This document shows, piece by piece, positions 1 through 8,393 of a stretch of 64,000 bases of DNA. Location: contig NZ_QRGR01000025.1 in NCBI RefSeq assembly GCF_003367245.1, positions 28,779 through 92,778 of the forward strand. The letters are read 5' to 3'. Position numbers and translations under genes: made by a program. The stretch comes from Pontibacter diazotrophicus (GTDB taxonomy: Bacteria; Bacteroidota; Bacteroidia; Cytophagales; Hymenobacteraceae). Under the pieces are notes generated by a model. That model did not search any database. It was not told where the DNA came from and worked only from the letters and a program-made list of their open reading frames with translations. The number at the start of each line of letters is the position of its first letter. Within the stretch, counting starts at the first letter, position 1.

Positions 1-1
1 T

Positions 2-109
2 GGTGACCTGGAAAGAGGATATGTTACTGTAGGAAATGGAGTGTCATACATTAAAAGTATCCGTAGCGTGAAAGAAGTTGTTGAGGACTTGATGCAGGAT
101 TTTAAATAG
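2..109 (+). CDS. C-terminal end of a nitronate monooxygenase/FabK-like flavoprotein (partial)
   Basis: The open frame enters from the left edge and ends at TAG 107-109, leaving 35 residues. The pattern GY-V--GNGVSYIKSI-SVKEVVEDLM resembles the last helix of nitronate monooxygenase / 2-nitropropane dioxygenase TIM-barrel enzymes (usual pattern AGQ-ag-I-di-sVkElId). Only the tail is visible, so the family is inferred from a short match. The downstream redox genes lie on the same strand about 90 bp away. Confidence 0.4.
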   Translation, partial: GDLERGYVTVGNGVSYIKSIRSVKEVVEDLMQDFK

Positions 110-196
110 TGGACTTGCCGTAATTCTAGGCCATAATAGTTTATGCCAAGTATGGCCGTTAATCATTAAACAATTTTAAACCTTAAATAAATAAAC

Positions 197-997
197 ATGA
201 GAATTGGAATAATCGGAGCAGGATTGATCGGATCTGTCATTGCCAAAAAGTTAGTTAAAGCAGGTCATGCTGTAAAAATCTCAAACGAACTTCCGCCAGA
301 ACAATTAAAGGATGTAGAAGAAAGAACCGGAGCTACTGCAACAACAATTGATGAAGCTATCGGAGATGCAGAAGTGGTGATTACATCTGTTCCTAATAAA
401 GCATTACCAGGCTTTAAAGAAAAGTTTAGTCGTTTGGGAGAAAATGTGGTGTTCATTGATACCTCCAACTATTTCCCAGCAAGGGACAACTATATTATAG
501 AGGAAATCGAAGCAGGAAAACCTGAAAGTGTTTGGGTAAGCGAACAATTGGGGAGGCCTGTAGTGAAAGCTTTTAGCAGTTTACTTGGTTACACGCTGGA
601 ACACGAAGGAACAGCAAAGGGAACTAAAGGTCGTATTGCTATGGCAATCGCTGGTGATGTTCCTGAACATAAAAAAGTTGCGTCACAATTAGTAGATGTT
701 ATTGGTTTTGACCCTTTAGATAGCGGTTCCCTTGAAGATTCCTGGAGACTGCAGCCCGGAACTCCAGCATATTGTACCGAATTAACAATTGAAGAGTTGG
801 AGAAAGCCCTTAATCCTGAAAACATCCAAAGGGAAAGGTCTGCTGAATTAAGAGATCTATCTCTTCAGAGATTAGCGGGATATGGTGAGAAAATTACAAC
901 GGCTTTAGGAAAAGGAGAGTATGTTGAAGGTTTTACCAGCAAACACATAGTCAACCTATACAGAGAATTATTTTTCCCTGCAGACGGGCTTAAATAG
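197..997 (+). CDS. NADP-binding F420-type oxidoreductase
   Basis: This 266-residue protein opens with a Rossmann nucleotide-binding motif, GIIGAGLIGS (residues 4-13), followed by a basic segment SNELPPEQL in the position that binds the 2'-phosphate of NADP in NADPH:F420 oxidoreductase-like proteins (PF03807). Residues 60-70 (VVITSVPNKAL) are the usual second half of the fold. The substrate is unknown; in non-methanogens these proteins are uncharacterised NADP-dependent reductases. The ATG at 197 lies just upstream of the glycine motif, as expected. It precedes an SDR gene and flavin monooxygenases, suggesting a small redox or detoxification cluster, but no shared pathway can be named. Confidence 0.8.
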   Translation: MRIGIIGAGLIGSVIAKKLVKAGHAVKISNELPPEQLKDVEERTGATATTIDEAIGDAEVVITSVPNKALPGFKEKFSRLGENVVFIDTSNYFPARDNYIIEEIEAGKPESVWVSEQLGRPVVKAFSSLLGYTLEHEGTAKGTKGRIAMAIAGDVPEHKKVASQLVDVIGFDPLDSGSLEDSWRLQPGTPAYCTELTIEELEKALNPENIQRERSAELRDLSLQRLAGYGEKITTALGKGEYVEGFTSKHIVNLYRELFFPADGLK

Positions 998-1203
998 TTT
1001 TCTAACCAAAATTTGAACCCATAAATCACTTGATATATGAAAGGAAAAAATGGTTGATTCTCAACCATCTATCCGGGTGCATATCATTGGTTGGATCCGG
1101 TTCGTGATGCTTCAATTAGCAGACAATTTGAAATTGATTCGGTAAGATCTAGAAGAGAGCATTCAATATAGGCATGATTGAACAACACTGTTAAAATTAT
1201 TAA

Positions 1204-1986
1204 ATGAAAAAGTTAGAAAATAAAGTAGCATTGATTACAGGTGCTGCCCAAGGAATTGGCGCTGAATCGGCTTTGAGAATGGCTGAAGAAGGTGCATTAG
1301 TAATTATTGCTGATTTAAGTGAAGAACTAGGAATTAAAACTGTCGATTTGATAAAATCTAAAGGTGGTAAAGCAGATTTTATTAAAATTGATGTTACTAA
1401 AGAAGAAGAATGGATCAACGGTATTGCAGAAATTAAATCAAAATATGGTGCTTTACACATATTAGTTAATAATGCAGGGATCGGAAGGCCTTCTCCTATC
1501 ACCGAAATGAGTTATGAAACTTTCAGGTTAGTATTTGCAATCAATTTGGATGGAATGTTCCTGGGGATGAAGCACGCTATTCCGTTAATGACACAAAGCA
1601 ATGGTGGAAGTATTATCAACCTATCTTCTACAGCCTCAAAAAAAGCATACGCCAATATGTCGGCTTACTGTGCCAGTAAGGCTGGTCTAGCACACTTGAC
1701 AAAAGTTGCAGCGCTAGAATGTGCACAAAACAGGACAGGAATACGTGTAAATTCTATACATCCCGGGATAATTGAAACACCGGCTTGGGATTCTTTAGGG
1801 GCGCTTAATGGTGCTGATCCCTCTACAAAAATTGATTTGGATCAGATGGCAGAAGCTACAGTTGCTCTGGGATATAAAGGCAAACCAAAGGATATCGCAA
1901 ACGCCATTATATACCTGGCTAGTGAAGAAAGTAGTTATGTGACTGGTAGTGAACTTACAGTTGATGGCGGTCAGGCTCTTTTATAA
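1204..1986 (+). CDS. Short-chain dehydrogenase/reductase (classical SDR)
   Basis: The 260-residue protein has all classical SDR hallmarks: the cofactor loop TGAAQGIGAES (residues 13-23), D at the end of beta-2 (IADLS, which favours NAD over NADP), NNAG near residue 89, the catalytic Ser of INLSSTASK, and YCASK holding the catalytic Tyr and Lys. The C-terminus VTGSELTVDGGQALL is the usual substrate-side ending. The length is typical (250-260). It is most like the glucose/cyclopentanol dehydrogenase-type SDRs, but the substrate cannot be read from sequence. It follows the F420-type oxidoreductase by about 200 bp on the same strand. A hairpin in the gap (1050-1068, 8-bp stem ATGGTTGA/TCAACCAT) has no T-tract, so independent transcription is possible but unproven. 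Confidence 0.9.
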   Translation: MKKLENKVALITGAAQGIGAESALRMAEEGALVIIADLSEELGIKTVDLIKSKGGKADFIKIDVTKEEEWINGIAEIKSKYGALHILVNNAGIGRPSPITEMSYETFRLVFAINLDGMFLGMKHAIPLMTQSNGGSIINLSSTASKKAYANMSAYCASKAGLAHLTKVAALECAQNRTGIRVNSIHPGIIETPAWDSLGALNGADPSTKIDLDQMAEATVALGYKGKPKDIANAIIYLASEESSYVTGSELTVDGGQALL

Positions 1987-2087
1987 AAACACTTTTTGGC
2001 TTCGGCAATAAAAATACATGCCAAAGGCCCAGACCTTTTTGGAAAACTTTGTTATTAACACAGAGCCAGCTTTGAAACTAAAAGTAG

Positions 2088-2465
2088 GTGCAAACTCGTC
2101 TGTTACCGAAGACTATAATCCCATCCCTCGGACGTTTTATCGGAAATCGCATCGAAAATATTGTAGCTAGTATGCTAGCACACGGCCCGATCAACTACCA
2201 TCCCGTTTTCCTGGGCACACCCGAAAGTATTGCGGACAAACTGCAGCAGTGGTTTGAGGCCGGGGTAGGAAACAGCTTTAACATTATTGGGGATTCCGGT
2301 TTAAGCTCACTGGCTGATTTTGTGGAACAGGTGGTTCCTATCCTGCAGAAGAGAGGCTTGCTACGGACAGAATATACCGGCTCCACCCTACGGGAGCATT
2401 TAGGATTACCCTATCAGAACGGCTTTGCTGAATTTGAGGAAAAGGATCAGGTTGCCGCATCTTAA
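2088..2465 (+). pseudogene. C-terminal remnant of an NtaA/DmoA-type FMN monooxygenase
   Basis: About 125 codons remain, opening with a GTG directly after an in-frame TAG (2085-2087). The residues match only the C-terminal third of the nitrilotriacetate/dibenzothiophene monooxygenase class: LGTPESIADKLQQWFEAG, a DFV--VVPILQKRGL stretch, then the family ending RTEYTGSTLREHLGLP. Family members are about 440 residues, so the flavin-binding N-terminal two thirds are missing and the fragment cannot be a working enzyme. No matching N-terminal part was found in the 100 bp upstream. A complete luciferase-like monooxygenase of another subclass follows within 15 bp. Confidence 0.7.
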
Positions 2466-2478
2466 TAGTTATTATAAC

Positions 2479-3495
2479 ATGAAAGATAAACAAGATATAG
2501 CCTACTCAATTTTAGAGCTTGCTATTGTCTCCCAGGGGAACACCATCAAGCAGACCCTGAATGATTCATTGGCACTGGCAAGAGAGGCGGAGGCAAATAA
2601 CTATAAACGCATCTGGTTTGCCGAGCACCATAACTCAGATAGTATCGCCAGCAGTGCCACAACATTGCTCATCGGGTACGTTGCCGAGAACACCTCTACC
2701 ATCAGGGTGGGCTCAGGTGGCATCATGCTTCCCAACCACTCCCCTTTGATCGTGGCGGAGCAGTTCGGCACCCTTGCCCATCTGTACCCCAACCGAATCG
2801 ATATGGGCCTAGGGAGGGCACCTGGCACGGACCAGGCAACAGCCCAGGCCATACGGTCAGATTTCATGCAGCTGGCACAACGGTTCCCCCAGGAAGTGGC
2901 TAAAATCCAACAGTACTTTTCCCCGGAAAACAAGAGCGCCACGGTTAGGGCTAGTGTGGCGGAAGGCACGGGCGTGCCGCTGTATATATTGGGGTCCAGC
3001 ACGGACAGCGCCCACTTGGCGGCAAAGAAGGGGTTGCCCTACGCCTTTGCCAGCCATTTCGCCTCAACCCACCTACTCAACGCTTTGAGGATTTACAGGC
3101 AGGAATTCCAGCCTTCTGAGTTCCTGGAGGAAGCCTACACCATGGCTGGGGTAAATGTCTATATTGCAGACACCGACGAGGAGGCGGAAAGGCTGTTCAC
3201 CAGCCTGATCAGAATGTTTGTGGGCGTGTTCACCGGAGCCAGGGATCCACTGCATCCGCCTACAGATTATACTGAGGACCTGAGGGAGATGTTCCAGCAT
3301 CCTTCCCTGCACCAGATGCTGAAGTATTCCTTTGTGGGGAGCAAGCAAACCGTTAAGAAGGAAATAGAGGAGTTTCTAGGCCAAACCCGCGTGAACGAGC
3401 TGATTGCCGTTTCCACCATGTACGATATACATGACCGGCTAAAATCTGCCCGGCTATTTGCAGAGATAATGGTGGAAATAAATGAAGGTAGGTAA
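2479..3495 (+). CDS. LLM-class flavin-dependent oxidoreductase (luciferase-like)
   Basis: Starting at ATG 2479 the protein has 338 residues and begins with the usual strand of the bacterial-luciferase-like barrel (YSILELAIVSQG). The frame is open further upstream, but those codons overlap the preceding remnant and match nothing. Diagnostic segments are RIWFAEHHN (residues about 43-51), VGSGGIMLPNHSPL-VAEQFGTL and MGLGRAPGTD, typical of the YhbW/MsnO8-like subgroup. These enzymes use reduced FMN and oxygen to oxidise small organics; the substrate here is unknown. The C-terminus (F-G----V--EIEEFL) is the normal flavin-barrel ending, so the gene looks intact. Confidence 0.85.
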   Translation: MKDKQDIAYSILELAIVSQGNTIKQTLNDSLALAREAEANNYKRIWFAEHHNSDSIASSATTLLIGYVAENTSTIRVGSGGIMLPNHSPLIVAEQFGTLAHLYPNRIDMGLGRAPGTDQATAQAIRSDFMQLAQRFPQEVAKIQQYFSPENKSATVRASVAEGTGVPLYILGSSTDSAHLAAKKGLPYAFASHFASTHLLNALRIYRQEFQPSEFLEEAYTMAGVNVYIADTDEEAERLFTSLIRMFVGVFTGARDPLHPPTDYTEDLREMFQHPSLHQMLKYSFVGSKQTVKKEIEEFLGQTRVNELIAVSTMYDIHDRLKSARLFAEIMVEINEGR

Positions 3496-3612
3496 ACCGT
3501 TAGATAGAATGACTTCAAAATAATTCCTGCTTCAAATATTCTTTTTGCGGCTCGTTTTCGCAGGTTCTGGCGCTTAGTTTCGTTTCGGTTCTAGCAAATG
3601 TTAGGATCGGCG

Positions 3613-3680
3613 AAAAATAGACCGCACATACGGCATAAAAAAATAGACCGCTCACCTCGTAAGATGTGCGGTCTATTTTT
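3613..3680. repeat. 17-bp inverted repeat with an internal third half-copy
   Basis: The arm AAAAATAGACCGCACAT (3613-3629) is perfectly complementary to ATGTGCGGTCTATTTTT (3664-3680). A partial extra direct copy, AAAAATAGACCGCT, lies between them at 3640-3653. It is placed after the + strand monooxygenase and before the convergent kinase, with A/T runs on both sides. It could act as a bidirectional terminator or be a small palindromic repeat. Confidence 0.75.
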
Positions 3681-3712
3681 TTGGAAACAGTCCAAAATGG
3701 GTTCAAACACTA

Positions 3713-3786
3713 TCTTCAGAGCGCATGCGGATAAAGATAGAAAGTACTCCGGACATTGCTTCTTCAGAGCGCAAGCGGGTAAAGAT
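3713..3786 (+). repeat. 26-bp imperfect direct repeat, 48-bp period
   Basis: TCTTCAGAGCGCATGCGG followed by ATAAAGAT (3713-3738) recurs as TCTTCAGAGCGCAAGCGG followed by GTAAAGAT (3761-3786), with two differences. Its role is unknown. Confidence 0.7.
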
Positions 3787-4097
3787 GAACTACCGGAAGC
3801 CTTGACTAAGGGTTTTATACGCCCTGTTACTTAGGAGGTTATAGAATCATTCAAGGTTTAGTATTGCATCGCCCACTTTCAGACAGCTCTGGGTCCCATG
3901 AGCGGTATACATTCCTATGGGTTGAATAAGAGCTTCCCGGGTTTTACAAAACCACTGTCTCTGCGTTTTCCCTCCCCAGAGTTGATAAAGTAACTCGTTC
4001 CTGCATCCTACAGCTTTACCTTGATTTCTTTACCGGGTTTCCTGCCTCCAACAGGGTCAGTTTTAGGGACCTCTTCGCTTATCAGGAGGGCTTTTCC

Positions 4098-6299
4098 TTA
4101 ACGGGTAATCTCACAAAGGGCGACATTATGCAGCCGGATTTCAAACCTTGTTCCCTCCTCTACCTTGCTTTCAACCGTAATTTCTCCGCCCGCATTCTCT
4201 ACAATGCGCTTTACAATGTATAAGCCCACCCCAGATCCCTCCACATGCTGATGCACCCTTTTAAACATGCCAAAAATCTGGCTTAAGTGCCGTTCTTCTA
4301 TTCCCAAACCGTTGTCTTCAATGGTAATCACAATACCGTTATTCCCGAAGGTGTCAGTAGAGACATTTATTACTGGTTCACGGTTTGGATGGCGGTATTT
4401 AATGCTGTTGCTTAAAAGGTTATACAATACACTGCGGAGGTTCTTATTGGAGAAACAAATGGCTGGGGCCGCAGCCACCTGAGTGGTAATAGTGGCTTTG
4501 CTGGAACAGATCAGCTCGGCATTCACCACTCTGAACTCCTCAATCAAATCCTCCAGGTTTACCATTTCCTGGCCTGTTTCCACCTGCTTTTGAATCTTGG
4601 AGATCTCCGTTAACTCATCAATAGTGTTCTTAAACCGCACAATTGCTTTGTCAATCATGAGCAGCAAAGGTTCTACCGGTTCGGTTTGGGTGCCCAAATC
4701 ATGCAACTCCTCCTGAAGGGCCTTTACCAGACCCTGCAAATTGGCAATCGGGGATTTCAAGTCATGTGAGGCCGTATAGACAAAGTTGTCCAGATCGACG
4801 TTGGTGCGCTTCAGGTCTTTGTTTTTCTGGGTAAGTTCATCATTCATGCTTTGCAACTCCTGCTGGGTTGCGGCTAAGCGGTCAATCAGCAGCTTTTGCT
4901 CATGTATATCGGTAGCGGTCCCGAACCACTTGAGGATTTCGCCATTCTCATTGCGCAATGGAACAGCTCTGGTCAGATACCACCGGTACTCGCCCGTCCA
5001 TTGTCTTACCCTAATCTCAATTTTGTAATCCTGCCCTGTCTGGACAGAATTCGCCCAGGTTGCGGCAAAACGGTCTTTATCCTCAGGGTGCAAGGCTCCT
5101 ATCCATTGTTCCCCCAAGACAGCTGCTTTAGGCAGTCCGGTATATTCCCGCCAATGTCCGTTCACATAGTCCAGTTCACCCTCTACGGTGGCGGTAAAGG
5201 CTATCTGGGGCATTGCCGCCAGTAGGGTTTGCATTTGCGCTACCGTTTCCATTAGTTCCTGGCGGTTCTTTTTTTCTTCTGTAATATCGCGTACCTCAAT
5301 CACGGTAGAAACAGGCACTCCGTTCTCATCAAAAATAGGGCTGGCCGCACAAGAAACCGGGAAAGAAGTACCGTCTTTCCGGAAAAACAAATCTTCATGG
5401 GCCCGCACGTCAAAATTCTGGGGCAGCGCCCTGTCTAACGGACATTCTTCCAGTGGGTAGTGGGAACCATCTGGCCGATGGTGGTGAATCAAGTAATGCA
5501 GCTGCTTTGTCCGTATTTCTTCAAACGTGTAGCCCACCATCTCCACCGCCGCAGGGTTCATGAACGTACAATAGCCGGTGGCATCCATCATAAAGAGCGC
5601 ACCCGTGGCATTGTCGGTGATAGTTTTGGTAAGGTAATTCTGATCTTCCAGTTCCTGGGTGTGGGCCTGAATTCTATTTTCCAGATCACTATTCAGGGCC
5701 TGGAGGGCTGCGTTTGATTCTTTTAGCTCTTCTTCCAGATCGTGGCGATCTTTCAGAACCATGCCCCATTCAATGGCTGTGCCTGCCAGATTAGCGGCCA
5801 GTTCCAGTAAAAGGATTTCTTCCTCTGAGGGAGTTTTTTCGGTTTTATAATAAATAGCAAAAGTCCCCAGCACCCGTTCATCTGTTGAAGAAAGAATAGG
5901 TTGCGACCAACAAGCCATTAAACCGTGCTCTAGGGCTACCTGAAAATTTGCCCACTTAGGATCCGTGGCGATACTCTTTACTATTACCCGCTCTCCGGTA
6001 AACGCTGCAGTACCACAAGAGCCAGCGGAAGGCCCAATTCGGGTTCCGTCTATTGCTTTGGAATACGCTTCTGGCAAACTTGGGGCGCTTAGATGAGATA
6101 GCGTATCCTTGTTCAAGAGCAACACCGATGAAAAAATAGATGGATAGGCTTTCTCCAGGGAAAGAACAAGTGTGTCCATTACCTCTTCCAGGGAGGTCCC
6201 GCGCATTAACTTTTTTCGTGCTTGTTGTTGAGCAGTGTTAAAGATGGCTGCGACATTAGGTTTGCACAAGAATTCTGGCGATGGGTCTGTACTTGACAT
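4098..6299 (-). CDS. GAF-PAS-PAS sensor histidine kinase
   Basis: With the start at ATG 6299 (an in-frame ATG 33 bp upstream adds residues matching nothing) the product has 733 residues. Domain order: GAF (about 20-175; SAGSCGTAAFTGERV and ---W-QPILSS are typical), a coiled linker, a first PAS (about 220-340, with FFRKDGTSFPVSC and VIEVRDITEEKK), a second PAS/PAC (about 350-465, ending FGTATDIHEQK), a coiled coil, then HisKA with the phospho-acceptor His in TASHDLKSP. The HATPase has the N box (LLSNSIKYRHP), G1 (EDNGLGI) and G2 (GSGVGLYIVKRIVE). There is no membrane helix, so it is probably a cytoplasmic sensor of small molecules or redox state. No response regulator is adjacent, making it an orphan kinase. 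Confidence 0.92.
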   Translation of the reverse strand: MSSTDPSPEFLCKPNVAAIFNTAQQQARKKLMRGTSLEEVMDTLVLSLEKAYPSIFSSVLLLNKDTLSHLSAPSLPEAYSKAIDGTRIGPSAGSCGTAAFTGERVIVKSIATDPKWANFQVALEHGLMACWSQPILSSTDERVLGTFAIYYKTEKTPSEEEILLLELAANLAGTAIEWGMVLKDRHDLEEELKESNAALQALNSDLENRIQAHTQELEDQNYLTKTITDNATGALFMMDATGYCTFMNPAAVEMVGYTFEEIRTKQLHYLIHHHRPDGSHYPLEECPLDRALPQNFDVRAHEDLFFRKDGTSFPVSCAASPIFDENGVPVSTVIEVRDITEEKKNRQELMETVAQMQTLLAAMPQIAFTATVEGELDYVNGHWREYTGLPKAAVLGEQWIGALHPEDKDRFAATWANSVQTGQDYKIEIRVRQWTGEYRWYLTRAVPLRNENGEILKWFGTATDIHEQKLLIDRLAATQQELQSMNDELTQKNKDLKRTNVDLDNFVYTASHDLKSPIANLQGLVKALQEELHDLGTQTEPVEPLLLMIDKAIVRFKNTIDELTEISKIQKQVETGQEMVNLEDLIEEFRVVNAELICSSKATITTQVAAAPAICFSNKNLRSVLYNLLSNSIKYRHPNREPVINVSTDTFGNNGIVITIEDNGLGIEERHLSQIFGMFKRVHQHVEGSGVGLYIVKRIVENAGGEITVESKVEEGTRFEIRLHNVALCEITR

Positions 6300-6449
6300 G
6301 GAGTGCGGGTTTCTGCAACGGTAAACTACCAAATTTAAGTTAATCGGAAGAAAAATTTTCCTATAACTGTTTCGGTCGATAAAAGTTTCACCGCTTCACA
6401 GGGTAAAAGTACTTGCAATGATTAGTTTTTTCTGGGAAGGGAGCTTGCC

Positions 6450-6623
6450 TACACGCTATTCTTACCGCCGGGTAAGGAGGTGGCTGGAGAAAAATTAAGC
6501 CTGCCTGGCCCGACAAAAGAGGTGGAGCTCAATTTATCTCGCCAAATGCGCTCCAGTAGGTTGTACTACCTGCGCCTGGAGGGGCAGGGTCTGCAGGCGG
6601 TGCTCAAGGTAGTGCAGCAATAA
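6450..6623 (+). pseudogene. Possible remnant of a T9SS C-terminal sorting tail
   Basis: An open frame ending at TAA 6621-6623 reads ...VELNLSRQMRSSRLYYLRL followed by EGQGLQAVLKVVQQ. Por-secretion-system C-terminal sorting domains end in just this way (Y-LRL-G-G----LKVVK-). No start or upstream domain is present, and the kinase start is divergent 150 bp away. It therefore looks like the last 50-60 codons of a deleted secreted protein. The match rests on a short, weakly specific motif. Confidence 0.35.
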
Positions 6624-6856
6624 GATACTTCATGATCACTCCGTGCCTGTTATGGGCAGTACCCGTCCAAAGCAGGCTTATATGCATGGCAGGCACGGCG
6701 AATGCTCCTTACAGGCTTGACCCGCGAAACCCCGGAATCATGAGATAAGTAAGGAGGTATTATTAAGCTTACATAGAGCGGGTGTCTTGTCCTGAGGTAG
6801 CATGTCCCGCAAAACGTGAAGATTTTGAGACGACTTTAGGATATCTTCTATCTGAG

Positions 6857-6946
6857 CTGTTGCTGGCCTGTTGCTGGCTGTTGCTGGCCTGTTGCTGGCT
6901 GTTGCTGGCTGTTGCTGGCCTGTTGCTGGCCTGTTGCTGGCTGTTG
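6857..6946 (+). repeat. Tandem array A: 8.5 units of CTGTTGCTGG(C)
   Basis: Eight full units plus a half unit run without interruption. Unit lengths are 11, 10, 11, 10, 10, 11, 11 and 10 bp, averaging 10.5 bp, one turn of B-DNA, so every GTTGCTGG core faces the same side of the helix. The 264-bp open frame across it encodes only the low-complexity LLLACCW-type repeat and is not treated as a gene. A diverged sister array lies 500 bp downstream. Confidence 0.9.
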
Positions 6947-7012
6947 TTTCGGCTTGTTTTTAGTCCTTTCTGGTTCTTTCTAAGGCTTGCTGGAGCCTTG
7001 CTGAGGCTTGCT

Positions 7013-7117
7013 GGAGCCTTGGCGGCTCAGCAACAGGTACAATGAAAGACTGCAGCATGACTGTTCACAGCCGGTTATGGCGGGAATCGACGTATTCTAC
7101 CGCTCAATAGCTTCTTT
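7013..7117 (+). repeat. Array-flanking repeat, copy A
   Basis: This segment begins GCCTTGGCGGCTCAGCAACAGG and contains TTCACAGCCGGTTAT. It aligns with 7557-7652, which has GCCTTGGCGACTCAGAAACAGG cores and TTCACAGCCGATTAT. Both follow a GTTGCT tandem array, so the unit 'array plus flank' is duplicated. Neither copy has coding potential that matches a family. Confidence 0.65.
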
Positions 7118-7249
7118 TACTCCTGCCGAGCGCCGCTTTTGATGTGTGGTGTTGTGTCCCTTTTGTAGGCACAGTACTGCACAGCAGGAGGTGCGGTTAA
7201 AGCAGCGGCACTTTTTGCCTCTTGCCGCATCGCCTGGCTTTCAGCCGAA

Positions 7250-7284
7250 CAAGAAAGGCTGCCTTTATCGGGCAGCCTTTCTTG
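7250..7284. terminator. Strong hairpin, likely bidirectional terminator
   Basis: A perfect 14-bp stem CAAGAAAGGCTGCC (7250-7263) / GGCAGCCTTTCTTG (7271-7284) with a 7-nt loop lies between the two repeat arrays. The pattern AAGAAAGGCTGCC-loop-GGCAGCCTTTCTT is typical of Bacteroidota terminators, which often carry A-rich and T-rich segments within the stem. No intact gene ends just before it, so the gene it served may be lost. Confidence 0.6.
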
Positions 7285-7450
7285 TTACAAAGCTAAAGTC
7301 CGCAGGGACCATTTATGATGAAAAGAGCATCCTGCTCTTGAGGCGCGCAAGGTAGTCAATATTCATATTTCCAAGCATATCACCGGTAGCTTCTTAAGAA
7401 ATTTACCCGGTGTGCGCTTAGTGCTGCCATGTTGCAGTTGTATTGCAAGC

Positions 7451-7514
7451 ATGTTGCTCTCATGTTGCTGCTATGTTGCTGCATGTTGCTCTCATGTTGC
7501 TCTCATGTTGCTGC
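7451..7514 (+). repeat. Tandem array B: six units of ATGTTGCT(CTC/GC)
   Basis: Six contiguous units of 11, 11, 10, 11, 11 and 10 bp share the ATGTTGCT core, again averaging about 10.6 bp. It is a diverged version of array A with the same helical phasing and is followed by the same flanking sequence (7557-7652). Confidence 0.85.
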
Positions 7515-7556
7515 GGTCTGTTTTTAGCTCTCAAAAAGCCTTTCTAAACTGTTCAT

Positions 7557-7652
7557 TTGCCTTGGCGACTCAGAAACAGGCGCAGTAAAAGGCCGCAAAA
7601 CAAGCTTTCACAGCCGATTATCACAAAATTTGAAGCATTCACTCGTTTAAAC
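7557..7652 (+). repeat. Array-flanking repeat, copy B
   Basis: This is the partner of 7013-7117: the cores GCCTTGGCG-CTCAG-AACAGG and TTCACAGCCG-TTAT are shared at similar spacing. It ends about 100 bp before the 3' end of the minus-strand serine recombinase. Confidence 0.6.
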
Positions 7653-7754
7653 CGCTGTTTTCAGCTCATTCAATGCGCTGCGTTAAGGAAAAAGCCGCAG
7701 AAGCAGGGATAATAATTCCGGCCTGGGCAGAATTGAGCTGCCGCGACTCTAACT

Positions 7755-8327
7755 TCACACTGCTTCACCTGTGCTTTGGATATAGCGGTAGCAGGTGGCC
7801 CTGCCGATGCTCAGTATCTTGGCTATCTCCTCCACGGTCTTTGTTCCGGAGTCGAAGAGTATCCTGGCTGACTTTGCCTTCTCCAAGGCTGCCTTTGAAA
7901 GGCCTGTGGGTCTGCCGCCCTTCTTTCCCCTGGCATTGGCTGAATCAAGTCCTGCCTTTGTTCTTTCGCGGATGATTTCCCGCTCAAACTCTGCCAATGA
8001 GGCGAAGATGTTGAAGGTGAACCTGCCGGTGGGCGTGGCCGTGTTGATGCCGTCCTGCAGGCTCACAAACTCCACCCCTCTCTCCTTGAACTCCGACACC
8101 AGGTCTATCAGGTCCCGCAGCGAGCGACCCAGCCTATCCAGTTTCCAAACCACTACTGTGTCGCCGCTCCTAAGCTGGTTTATCATCTTCTCCAGCTCCG
8201 GGCGCTCCTTGCTCTTTCCGGATTTCTTCTCTCTGAATATCTGTCCGCACCCGTGTTGGGTGAGGGCGTCAAGCTGCAGCTCCAGCTTCTGGTCCTGGGT
8301 GGAGACCCGGGCGTATCCTATCTTCAT
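7755..8327 (-). CDS. Serine recombinase (resolvase/invertase family)
   Basis: The 190-residue product is a standard small serine recombinase. The N-terminal catalytic domain begins MKIGYARVSTQDQ, with nucleophile Ser9, and contains WKLDRLGRSLRDLI and the arginines of EFEREIIRERTKAGL. The C-terminal DNA-binding domain GRPTGLSKAALEKA...TVEEIAKILSIGRATCYRYI is the HTH_7 helix-turn-helix. The length is typical of Tn3 resolvases and DNA invertases. No transposase neighbours it, so it could be a free-standing invertase, a plasmid/transposon resolvase left behind, or an accessory-island recombinase. A concentric palindrome directly upstream (8332-8393) is a candidate recombination or operator site. 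Confidence 0.93.
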   Translation of the reverse strand: MKIGYARVSTQDQKLELQLDALTQHGCGQIFREKKSGKSKERPELEKMINQLRSGDTVVVWKLDRLGRSLRDLIDLVSEFKERGVEFVSLQDGINTATPTGRFTFNIFASLAEFEREIIRERTKAGLDSANARGKKGGRPTGLSKAALEKAKSARILFDSGTKTVEEIAKILSIGRATCYRYIQSTGEAV

Positions 8328-8331
8328 AAAT

Positions 8332-8393
8332 GTCTCATAAACTCATCTCAAAAATAAAAAAAGATTTTGATTTTTGAGACGGCAAAATGAGAC
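8332..8393. promoter_or_regulatory. Concentric double palindrome upstream of the recombinase
   Basis: Two inverted repeats share one centre: an outer GTCTCAT (8332-8338) / ATGAGAC (8387-8393) and an inner TCTCAAAAAT (8346-8355) / ATTTTTGAGA (8370-8379). The element starts 5 bp upstream of the recombinase ATG. Small serine recombinases bind inverted half-sites of this kind as res subsites or autoregulatory operators. The right half recurs near 46.2 kb. Confidence 0.65.

Larger units (their letters stand above)
3496..4097. other. Gene-free stretch with repeats (3.5-4.1 kb)
   Basis: No convincing gene is present between the monooxygenase and the convergent histidine kinase. The stretch holds a 17-bp inverted repeat with an extra copy of one arm (3613-3680) and a 26-bp imperfect direct repeat (3713-3786). 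Open frames here are created by those repeats and resemble no protein. Confidence 0.6.

Noticed and set aside
1050..1068. 8-bp hairpin ATGGTTGA-TTC-TCAACCAT between the first two genes
   Set aside because: No T-tract and moderate GC; not enough to call a terminator.
3598..3834. 78-codon plus-strand frame
   Set aside because: It is generated by the inverted repeat and the direct repeat, giving DRS-RK-CGLFF and SEAHA-KDRK-type repeats.
6782..7045. 87-codon open frame over tandem array A
   Set aside because: The translation is only the repeat-derived LLLACCW series; no family match and no conserved start.
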